Assembly: GCA_012729395.1 (NCBI GenBank)
Contig: JAAYDF010000204.1
Location: 1 to 39,841, forward strand
Reading direction: 5' to 3'
DNA length: 39,841 nucleotides
Source of the DNA: Phycisphaerae bacterium
GTDB lineage: Bacteria > Planctomycetota > Phycisphaerae > UBA1845 > PWPN01
The notes under the pieces are model-generated. The model had not been told where the DNA came from and ran no database searches. It worked only from the letters and a program-made list of their open reading frames with translations. The position numbers and the translations under genes were made by a program. Shown in pieces: positions 8,936-14,932 of the stretch (position 1 is the stretch's first letter; the number at the start of each line of letters is the position of its first letter).

Positions 8936-9300
8936 GTTTTTGGGTTGGAAGCGGTCATACCCGCCGGGGCGGCGGGGTGCGGCCACTGGCTTCTTCCGGA
9001 ATACGGTGTGAAGGCCCTTTTCTGACTCCAGAAGCGCTTTTTCGGAACCCACCCGTACCCTGGGACGGCCCCGGCCCGAAAAAAGCATTCTAGATTAAAA
9101 GAAGGCCCGTGGCGCGGGGGGTAGACTGCCGCCATCGCCACAACCACCGACAAACGCGGTTCGATTGCCCCACTCTCCCACCGGGCCAGGTGCGGTTGCC
9201 GAATGTCCCGCCCCAGTTCCGCCGACAGCTTTTCCGCCGCGTCGCGTTGGGACAATCCGGCTTTCGTTCTCAGGTCCGCCAGCGTCTTCGATTTCTTCAT
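8932..9300 (-). CDS. Xre/Cro-family helix-turn-helix regulator
   Basis: The first 55 or so residues of this 122-residue protein form a clear Xre HTH: LADLRTKAGLSQRDAAEKLS, then a recognition-helix region (RDIRQPHLARWESG) and IEPRLSVVVAMAAVY. The remaining 65 residues (rich in Pro, Arg, Trp) match nothing I know and may be a poorly conserved tail. The start at 9300 follows an AGGGG-type site. It reads in the same direction as cas3 and sits immediately upstream. It could be a local regulator of the cas operon, an element regulator or the remains of a toxin-antitoxin pair; the sequence does not decide this. Confidence 0.7.
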   Translation of the reverse strand: MKKSKTLADLRTKAGLSQRDAAEKLSAELGRDIRQPHLARWESGAIEPRLSVVVAMAAVYPPRHGPSFNLECFFRAGAVPGYGWVPKKRFWSQKRAFTPYSGRSQWPHPAAPAGMTASNPKT

Positions 9301-9315
9301 GCGCCAAACCCCTGT

Positions 9316-9420
9316 TAAACGGCTCGCTGTGTTCTACAAGGCCCTTTAAGCGTCCGGGCCGACCCGTAGGTCGGCCCCGACCGAGAAAACGGCTTCTAGG
9401 ACCGTAACGGCCCGTTTAAG
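9316..9420. repeat. Two related 35-base units flanking a hairpin, upstream of xre
   Basis: Units at 9316-9350 and 9386-9420 share their ends: an AAACGGCT-type left end and a CC..TTTAAG right end that is roughly its inverted complement. They are separated by exactly 35 bases containing a perfect hairpin, GGGCCGACC/GGTCGGCCC with a CGTA loop (9356-9377). The layout suggests operators for the adjacent Xre protein or recombination or replication sites. There is no T-run, so it is not an obvious terminator. Confidence 0.5.
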
Positions 9421-9435
9421 GGGGGGTTTGGGCCA

Positions 9436-9741
9436 TCAGAATATCCCGCAGTTGTGGAAATCGACTTCGCCCAGGTTCGCATCGGTCATCCCCAGTTCCT
9501 CCAGGTAGATCAGCAGGAGCTTGACCGCCCGCATGATCGCCCAGTTGGGATAGGGCCGTCTGGCTACGCGGTCGTCGATGTAGAAGTCCGATGGCTGAAG
9601 AGTTGTTCCTTGAGTTTTTTCTTGTTCAGTCTGAACACCGTAGGGAATTGACAGGGACAGGGACAGTACAGGGACAATAACAATGACAATAACAGGTGCA
9701 AACTCGTTCGCGATTTGCTCGCGAACAAGTTCAGCACGTGT
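9436..9741 (-). pseudogene. Open minus-strand frame without a usable start; possible gene remnant
   Basis: A frame of about 102 codons is open on the minus strand and ends at the TGA at 9436-9438. Its C-terminal half looks like real protein (SDFYIDDRVARRPYPNWA, then AVKLLLIYLEELGMTDANL). No ATG, GTG or TTG occurs before the methionine at 9534, which would leave only 32 residues and has no ribosome-binding site. The upstream half runs through a low-complexity stretch giving IVIVIVPVLSLSLS. It may be a decayed gene whose 5' end was replaced, or a chance open frame. I do not recognise the family. Confidence 0.3.
9623..9696. repeat. Dyad TGTTCAG-T-CTGAACA followed by short direct repeats (GGGACA and ACAATAAC types)
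   Basis: A perfect 15-base dyad lies at 9623-9637. It is followed at 9651-9696 by repeated ACAGGGACA units that grade into ACAATAAC/AATGACAATAAC. GGACAGTACA at 9661-9670 recurs at 10021-10030, at the start of the next gene. This iteron-like texture is typical of plasmid or phage control and origin regions, but no family was recognised. Confidence 0.55.
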
Positions 9742-9981
9742 TCAGAACATGCTTACGCATGTACCCTGCACTGCCCTACCCTGCGGCGGCTGCGCCGCCG
9801 ACTTCTCGACGGCCAAGGTCTTATCTCTGATGGGCGAAGGTCCCGCGTCACGCGCGTGCGCGAAGGGAATCCGGGCGATCAGTACCAGCAGGGCTGGATT
9901 CGCGTGGCAGTTCCAGTATAAGGGACATCCAGATTTGCATGCCGGTTCGCAGCCGGTAATCTGCAGGTCGAGGACCTGCAG
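9703..9981. other. Non-coding zone with a cluster of perfect hairpins (possible origin or control region of the element)
   Basis: The gap between the xre gene (ends upstream at 9300) and the gene at 10030 holds no convincing intact CDS. Within it are GTTCGCGA/TCGCGAAC (9706-9726, arms extend with one mismatch to 9703-9729), ACATGC/GCATGT (9747-9762), GCGGCG/CGCCGC (9783-9798), the palindrome CACGCGCGTG (9849-9858) and CTGCAGGTC/GACCTGCAG with a 3-base loop (9961-9981). GTTCAG occurs twice 11 bases apart (9729 and 9740). Such density of dyads just upstream of replication genes suggests an origin or regulatory zone; this is inference. Confidence 0.5.
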
Positions 9982-10029
9982 CGGCTTTCTCCCGGACTTC
10001 CTGCCGACCGGCCGGAGGAAGGACAGTAC

Positions 10030-10941
10030 ATGGTACAGGACAGATCGGAATGGGTGGAGACAATCGCGGCGGCGATGGCCCGGTTGATCGGTGACGTTCC
10101 AGGGGCCGAAAAATGGCTTCGGCGGGTGATTCGATCGTGGCAGGGATCGCTGGACAGACAGAGCCCTCGTCCGCTCCCTTTCAGCAGTGACTACACCATC
10201 GATGAGGGCGACTATGGTCGGCGGCGTTCGCTTCGAGAGAAGGTCGTGCTGGTCTGCGCGATCCACGATGCCAGGCTTCCGGATGCCGATAGGATCAACC
10301 CCTTCCAGAACCCAGGCAACGATATCCCCAAACTGCTCCAGGGCGTGGCGTATTCCAATCAGGTCGATCAGGTGGCCCGGTTGATTGAGGACGAGGTCCA
10401 GAAGGCAACGGTTGAGGGATATTTTCGGGCTGTGGAACAGGCGGTCCGATCAGCCTGCCTGCCGGAAACAGCGAAGACCAAGGCCAGTCTACCGGATGTC
10501 CAGAAGCGCCTTCTGCGACTGCGTGATGAAGGACTGCCGTACACCTCCAACCGTGATCTCGCACGACGGCTGAACTGCTCTATAGGCCTGATCTCCAGGG
10601 CTGTTAACGGTTCGGAAGTCCTGAAAAACTGGGCGAAGCGGGAGGCTAAGGGGCCGCCGAAGGTTCAGGGATTAAACGAAGTTGTGATGGATCGCGTCCC
10701 AAATCGCACAGCCCCCGATCCTACCGAGGTGGCCGAGGACGATCTGCCGGAGGAAGAGGTCAAGCGGCTCATCAATGAGATGATCGAGAAGGCCGAGAAC
10801 AACCCCGGGACACAGCAAGAATTAAAGAAACTGGAGGGGGAAGACCGCCAGAAGATAGCCCGGCTGTATTTGGAGCAGCAGCAGGATAGGTACTACCAGG
10901 AGGACGCCCCCAGGGGCAACATTATGTTCGAACGCAAGTAG
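10030..10941 (+). CDS. Predicted DNA-binding protein of unknown family in the mobile element
   Basis: This 303-residue protein is not one I recognise. Residues about 170-193 (YTSNRDLARRLNCSIGLISRAV) read as a helix-turn-helix preceded by a helical segment. The C-terminal third is strongly charged (EEEVKRLINEMIEKAEN, then LEGEDRQKIARLYLEQQQ) and probably coiled. There is no membrane segment or catalytic motif. The start has an excellent GGAGGAAGGA site. It is the first gene after the hairpin-rich region and precedes the replication genes, so a role as origin-binding, partition or regulatory protein is plausible but unproven. Confidence 0.75.
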   Translation: MVQDRSEWVETIAAAMARLIGDVPGAEKWLRRVIRSWQGSLDRQSPRPLPFSSDYTIDEGDYGRRRSLREKVVLVCAIHDARLPDADRINPFQNPGNDIPKLLQGVAYSNQVDQVARLIEDEVQKATVEGYFRAVEQAVRSACLPETAKTKASLPDVQKRLLRLRDEGLPYTSNRDLARRLNCSIGLISRAVNGSEVLKNWAKREAKGPPKVQGLNEVVMDRVPNRTAPDPTEVAEDDLPEEEVKRLINEMIEKAENNPGTQQELKKLEGEDRQKIARLYLEQQQDRYYQEDAPRGNIMFERK

Positions 10942-11041
10942 CCAACCCCTTCTTTGCCCCCCGTTCCAGGGGTGTTCATGAACGTTCACGTCATCTAAAT
11001 CGTTGTTATCTGCTAACTTACGCTGCTAGGCGTGAGCAAAA

Positions 11042-11082
11042 GCCTTCCTTTGTCTGGTGCGACGAAGCACCGACAGGAAGGC
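11042..11082 (+). promoter_or_regulatory. Hairpin that hides the ribosome-binding site of the next gene
   Basis: GCCTTCCT (11042-11049) pairs with AGGAAGGC (11075-11082). Internally, GTC pairs with GAC and GGTGC with GCACC around a GACGAA loop; TT and T bulges are the only defects. The 3' arm contains the AGGAAGG ribosome-binding site, which ends 7 bases before the ATG at 11089. Folding would block translation, so this is a candidate translational control element. The rest of the 10942-11088 gap shows only a GTTCATGAAC palindrome. Confidence 0.5.
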
Positions 11083-11088
11083 GAACCG

Positions 11089-11310
11089 ATGACAACCACG
11101 AAGCAAGTGCCCAGCCTCCGGACCCCCGGAGTGATCGCCCGTGAGTTGGGCGTGCCCCTGCACCGGGTTCAGTACATCCTCGATACCCGATGTTACATCC
11201 TTCCGGCGGCACGGGCCGGACGGCTGCGACTCTATGACCTTAAGGCCGTGGCCATGATCCGCGACGCCCTGATCGCCATCGATGCGAAGAAGGGGGTGGA
11301 TCGTGACTGA
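11089..11310 (+). CDS. Small MerR/excisionase-like helix-turn-helix protein
   Basis: The 73-residue product has a single winged-HTH-like fold: TPGVIARELGVPLHRVQYIL (recognition helix), then RAGRLRLYDLKAVAMIRDAL, the pattern of HTH_17/MerR-type small DNA-binding proteins. The start at 11089 is chosen for its AGGAAGG site; a GTG at 11032 in the same frame would add 19 residues that form the hairpin instead. The stop overlaps the next gene's GTG start. It is probably a recombination directionality factor, transcription factor or replication accessory; the sequence cannot separate these. Confidence 0.7.
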   Translation: MTTTKQVPSLRTPGVIARELGVPLHRVQYILDTRCYILPAARAGRLRLYDLKAVAMIRDALIAIDAKKGVDRD

Positions 11311-11665
11311 TCATGACGGGCGAAGAGGCAACAACGCAAACCCCCTGAAAAACGCCACTTTACGTGCCAAACAGGCCGCGAGGAGCCGGGGGCGGTCTCC
11401 AGGCCGGCCGGGACAGGAAGATCGTCTTCCTGCTCGACAAGAGCCAGTTGATGCGGCCGCCGAGCGAAAACTAAAGGACATCCCGCGTCGCTACCGTGGG
11501 ATTTACATCCGGGCCATCAACGGCCGCAGCCGAGCGGCGGCGATCCACGCCCAGTGCCTGGAGTGCATGGGGTGGCAACCCGCCGAAGCACAGCGATGCA
11601 CGTGTCCGGCCTGTGCCCTCTACCCCTACCGTCCGGGAACTGAGAGAAAGGACGGCAACCAATGA
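11303..11665 (+). CDS. Small Cys-rich (probable zinc-binding) protein of unknown function
   Basis: The 120-residue product has a basic, low-complexity N-terminal half. Its C-terminal half carries five cysteines in C-x2-C, C-x-C-x2-C order (CLECMGW, then RCTCPACALYPYRPG), a likely zinc-binding knuckle ending in a distinctive LYPYRPG motif. I chose the GTG at 11303, which lies after an AAGGGGG site and overlaps the upstream stop; an ATG at 11282 adds seven residues. The stop overlaps the next gene as ATGA, so it belongs to the replication operon. I recall similar LYPYRP proteins from phage-like islands but cannot name a function. Confidence 0.6.
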   Translation: MTDHDGRRGNNANPLKNATLRAKQAARSRGRSPGRPGQEDRLPARQEPVDAAAERKLKDIPRRYRGIYIRAINGRSRAAAIHAQCLECMGWQPAEAQRCTCPACALYPYRPGTERKDGNQ

Positions 11666-12444
11666 GGGCAGAGCAGGAAGACGTGGCGGTTCACGTGGCA
11701 GACCACGAACCACGCTACCAGTGGACCGAACGATTGATACGGCGGGACGACCTGACGCCGGCGGCGAAGATGGTGGCGATCGCCTTGCGTGGTCGGTTGG
11801 GCGGAAAGGACCATTGCTGGCCGTCGATCCAAACCATCCAAGCGGATACCAACCTGTCCCGCAACGCGGTGCTGGCCGGGGTTCGGCAACTGGAGCAGTG
11901 CGGGGTCATCACCGTTAAACGGAGGGGACGTGGGCGGGGGAACGTGTACCGGTTCGAAAACTGCACCGGTCTGGAAAACGAACCGGTCCAGAAATTGGAC
12001 CTAACCGGTTCAAAAAACAGACTTCAACCGGTGCAAAAAAAGGACCCTAACCTACTAAGGAACCAGTCCAGGAAAACGAAACGGGATTTCGATGAGCAAG
12101 CAAGGCTTGTCCTGACGGCCTACGCCGAAATCAAACCGCCGGCGCTGGATCAGAGCCGAGGCCGGGCCAAGGGCCATATCGCAAGGCTGCTGGTCAAGCA
12201 CCCGGTCGATAGGCTGTTGCGTGCGGTCGAGAACTACCGGCTGGCGACCGAAATCGCCGCGACCGAACCCCAGTACCGCCGGGGGGCGGGGAACTTCTTC
12301 GGCCGCGATGGCGACTGGGAGACCTACGGCGATCCGGAATGGACGCCGCCGGAACAGCCTTTTGACGACGAGCCGCCGGAGTTGGACCGCCAGGTGATCG
12401 AGGACATGGAACGCCGGGCGACGGGGGGTGGCCAATGGCGATGA
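11662..12444 (+). CDS. Helix-turn-helix replication protein (HTH_36 type)
   Basis: The N-terminal part of this 260-residue protein (about 20-90) matches the HTH_36 domain of plasmid and phage replication proteins: LTPAAKMVAIALRGRLGG, then CWPSIQTIQADTNLSRNAV, a winged helix and KRRGRGRGNVYRF. The middle is low-complexity linker. A second helical region (about 140-200) has RGRAKGHIARLLVKHPVDRL. It overlaps the preceding gene by four bases and the primase-helicase by ten, so all three are probably translated as a unit. A role in origin recognition or helicase loading is the likely reading. Confidence 0.75.
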   Translation: MRAEQEDVAVHVADHEPRYQWTERLIRRDDLTPAAKMVAIALRGRLGGKDHCWPSIQTIQADTNLSRNAVLAGVRQLEQCGVITVKRRGRGRGNVYRFENCTGLENEPVQKLDLTGSKNRLQPVQKKDPNLLRNQSRKTKRDFDEQARLVLTAYAEIKPPALDQSRGRAKGHIARLLVKHPVDRLLRAVENYRLATEIAATEPQYRRGAGNFFGRDGDWETYGDPEWTPPEQPFDDEPPELDRQVIEDMERRATGGGQWR

Positions 12445-14306
12445 CGGCACGAGAATCCCTGGCCCAGTACGTGGCGGTCTGCTGGGAGCCGGACGACCTG
12501 ATCGAACTGCGCCCGTTGCCCCCGGAGCAGGGTCGGCGGGACTGGATCAGGGCGGGCGATCTGGCGGACCTGGTCGAGCGGTTGGTCCAGGAGAATACGC
12601 AAGGAGCCAACCTGTTCGCCGGGGTGCTGCCCCGGACGGCAGAGGGCGGGGGGACCGACAAAGACTGTGGACCGGGCCGGGTGGTCTGGGCGGACTTCGA
12701 CGGTTGCGACCCTCGTGAAGCTTGGCGGCGTGCGGTGGCCACCGGCATGCCCGAGCCGAGCATGGCGATCAGCAGCGGGCACGGAGCCCACCTGTTCTGG
12801 AGACTGACCGAACCGGTGGACCCGGAACGTCTATCGAAGCTGGTGGGCAACGTGGCGGCCATGATCGGCAGCGATCCGACCGTGCGAAACCCAAGCCGCA
12901 TTCTTCGGCTGCCGGGTTTTGTGAATTGGAAAGAGCCGAAGGCGGATGCGGTGCTGCTGTTCGCCGATCCGACAGTCCGCTACCCCATCGGGGTGATCGA
13001 GAAGGTGATCAACAAATGGAAGCTCGGGAAGGCACTGGCAATGGTCCAGCCGTTGACGATCGAACAAGACGCCCCGGACGCGGTCAAACGGGCGCAGGCC
13101 TACGTGGACCGGATCGCAGGGCAGGCCGAAGGCGAACGGAACACCAAGGGCTTTGAGGTGGCGGCGGTCCTGGTCAACGACTTTCGGTTGTCCCCGGAGA
13201 CGGCGTGGCCAATGCTGCGTGAGTGGAACCTTCGCAACCGTCCCCCGCTGGCGGAAAAAGAACTGCGGGCGGTGCTGGCTTCGGGAAGCAAGTACGCCAA
13301 GGGTCAGCCGGGGGCAAAACTGCAGGCCGAACCAACGTTACCGGAAGTCCCCGAGATCGTACGGGTCGAGCACGGCGGCCTGACCGCCATGCAGGAGGAG
13401 ATCGCACAGTATCGCCGGGGTGAACTAGCGAGCATTGAACTGCCTTGGTCAAGGCTGTCGGACTTGGCCCGGCCCCTGCAGCCGGGGACGGTGTTGGTGA
13501 TCGCCGGTCCGACCAATACCGGCAAGAGCCTGTTCGTGATGCGATGTGCGGAGGCCGTGCACCTGGCGGGCTATCCGTGGAAATACCTGCCTCTGGAAGA
13601 CCGGCGGATGGACTTCTTCTGGCGGTGGCTGGCGATCCGCACCAGCAACTTCCGGCTGCTCAATGACGACCCCGAAGCGATTGATCTTCGGGAAGCGGCC
13701 CTGAAGTTGTACGGGGATGAGATCGAGCGGCTCCACGAATTCGTCTGCCAGAACCCCCGCGTCGGCTGGAAGGATGAACACGGCAAGACGATCGTCCCGC
13801 CGTTGCCCTACACGAAGGTCCTGGACTGGATGGCCGAGGCCCTGAAGACCGCACGGGTGGTGTTCGTGGACCCGATCAGCCAGATCGAGTTCGATGGCCG
13901 GGACCCCTGGAAGGCCGAAGCGGATTTCATGCGACAGGCCCTGGCCCTGGCCAACGACAGCGGTGGGACGGTCTGTCTGGTCGCCCACACGATCAAGCGA
14001 CCGGGCAAAGCGGCGAGCCAGCCGCTGACGATCGACGACATCCAGGGTTCGGCGATGATCGGACGCCTGTGCCACGTCGCCCTGTTGATCGATGTGCACG
14101 ATCCGAAAACGTCGAAGGTGCACCGGTTGGCGGATCATCCGGACGAGGTGGAGCACGACCGGACGCTGATCCTGGCGAAGGTGCGAAACGGGCCGGGAGC
14201 ACGGCAACGATTGGCGTTCGCGATGGATCGCGATGCCCCGGTATTTCGGGAGTTGGGACTAATCGTGCCGAAGAAAACGGCGGGAAGGGGGGCGGCAGAT
14301 TCATAG
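12435..14306 (+). CDS. Primase-helicase fusion of the mobile element (AEP-like primase plus RecA-fold ATPase)
   Basis: This 623-residue protein joins two replication activities. The N-terminal half looks like an archaeo-eukaryotic-type primase: the acidic pair in WADFDG (about 85-90), SGHGAHLFW (114-122) and RILRLPGFVNWK (155-166). A helical linker follows (about 236-290). The C-terminal half is a RecA/DnaB-like ATPase with Walker A GPTNTGKS (358-365), Walker B VVFVD (475-479) and LVAHTIKRPGK (516-525), where the helicase sensor lies. Such fusions let plasmids and integrated elements replicate on their own. Overlap with the upstream gene indicates one operon. Confidence 0.85.
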   Translation: MAMTARESLAQYVAVCWEPDDLIELRPLPPEQGRRDWIRAGDLADLVERLVQENTQGANLFAGVLPRTAEGGGTDKDCGPGRVVWADFDGCDPREAWRRAVATGMPEPSMAISSGHGAHLFWRLTEPVDPERLSKLVGNVAAMIGSDPTVRNPSRILRLPGFVNWKEPKADAVLLFADPTVRYPIGVIEKVINKWKLGKALAMVQPLTIEQDAPDAVKRAQAYVDRIAGQAEGERNTKGFEVAAVLVNDFRLSPETAWPMLREWNLRNRPPLAEKELRAVLASGSKYAKGQPGAKLQAEPTLPEVPEIVRVEHGGLTAMQEEIAQYRRGELASIELPWSRLSDLARPLQPGTVLVIAGPTNTGKSLFVMRCAEAVHLAGYPWKYLPLEDRRMDFFWRWLAIRTSNFRLLNDDPEAIDLREAALKLYGDEIERLHEFVCQNPRVGWKDEHGKTIVPPLPYTKVLDWMAEALKTARVVFVDPISQIEFDGRDPWKAEADFMRQALALANDSGGTVCLVAHTIKRPGKAASQPLTIDDIQGSAMIGRLCHVALLIDVHDPKTSKVHRLADHPDEVEHDRTLILAKVRNGPGARQRLAFAMDRDAPVFRELGLIVPKKTAGRGAADS

Positions 14307-14389
14307 GTGGATCGGTGACCGGACCAAGGGCGGAGTATTGAGAATGCGAGCGAGAGTGATTGGACTAGTGTCTTGAGGAGGATGCAAGG

Positions 14390-14686
14390 ATGACGAAGGG
14401 AATGGATCAAGGAAGTGAACTAACGGTGGATGTGGTCAGCAAAAGCAGACAGTGGCCGGAACTGATGGTGACCCGAAGCCAATTGGCCGAGGGGTTGGGA
14501 ATATCGCAGCGGCACCTGGACCGGCTGGAGGAAACAGGAAAGCTCCCGTGTCCGATCCGGCTAGGTCGGTCAGTCCGTTGGCGGACGGCGGACATCGAAC
14601 TGTGGGTGGATGAGGGTTGTCCATGCCGACGGGAATTTGAAGCGATCCAGGCCGAACGGCGAGAACGTAGGAAGAAATCCCATTGA
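14390..14686 (+). CDS. Excisionase/AlpA-like helix-turn-helix protein
   Basis: The 98-residue protein carries an HTH_17 domain at about 25-75: LMVTRSQLAEGLGISQRHLD, then CPIRLGRSVRWRTADIELWV, as in AlpA and phage excisionases. The basic tail (AERRERRKKSH) suits DNA binding. A strong GAGGAGG site precedes the start. The stop overlaps the -35 box of the next gene's promoter. Its place just before the repressor and integrase suggests it controls the direction of recombination. Confidence 0.8.
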   Translation: MTKGMDQGSELTVDVVSKSRQWPELMVTRSQLAEGLGISQRHLDRLEETGKLPCPIRLGRSVRWRTADIELWVDEGCPCRREFEAIQAERRERRKKSH

Positions 14687-14711
14687 CGTAGCGCCAAGTA
14701 GGTGCTATACT
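14683..14711 (+). promoter_or_regulatory. Strong sigma-70 promoter giving a probable leaderless transcript
   Basis: TTGACG (14683-14688) and TATACT (14706-14711) are separated by exactly 17 bases. Transcription would start about seven bases after the -10 box, at or next to the ATG at 14718, and no ribosome-binding site lies between. The regulator and integrase downstream would be expressed from here independently of the replication operon. Confidence 0.7.
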
Positions 14712-14717
14712 GATGGC

Positions 14718-14930
14718 ATGAAACACAGCAAATCCATGATGTTCAGCGACCAGTTGCGGAAGGCGATCGACGAGAGCGGCATGACCCGTTACGCAATCTC
14801 GAAGGCCACGGGAATCGACCAGGCCGTACTCAGCAAGTTCATGGCCGGCGAACGGGGCATGCTACTGCCGAGCGTCGATAAGTTATGCAGTCTGCTAGAC
14901 TTGGAACTGCGCAAGAAGGGAGACCGATAG
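14718..14930 (+). CDS. Cro/CI-like helix-turn-helix regulator
   Basis: This 70-residue protein is almost entirely a lambda-repressor-type HTH: SDQLRKAIDESGMTRYAISK, then IDQAVLSKFMAGERGMLLPSV and DKLCSLLDLEL. The start at 14718 sits at the predicted transcription start of its own promoter; later methionines (positions 7 and 8) are alternatives. It stops two bases before the integrase ATG, so the two are co-expressed. It is probably the element's repressor or an integrase-linked control protein. Confidence 0.8.
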   Translation: MKHSKSMMFSDQLRKAIDESGMTRYAISKATGIDQAVLSKFMAGERGMLLPSVDKLCSLLDLELRKKGDR

Positions 14931-14932
14931 GT

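Noticed and set aside
9010-9110. Repeated TTCTA/AAGGCCC fragments within the xre 3' half
   Set aside because: They are too short and irregular, and lie in coding sequence; only the two units at 9316-9420 are regular enough to report.
9301-10029. Search for a left attachment copy of the tRNA-Ser 3' end
   Set aside because: No stretch resembling GATTCGAACCCCC was found; the G-run at about 9420 and the TTCGAACC at about 8378 match too few bases.
9683-10266. Plus- and minus-strand frames through the hairpin cluster (134 and 174 codons)
   Set aside because: Both translate hairpin repeats or the antisense of the gene at 10030, with no protein-like features or start signals.
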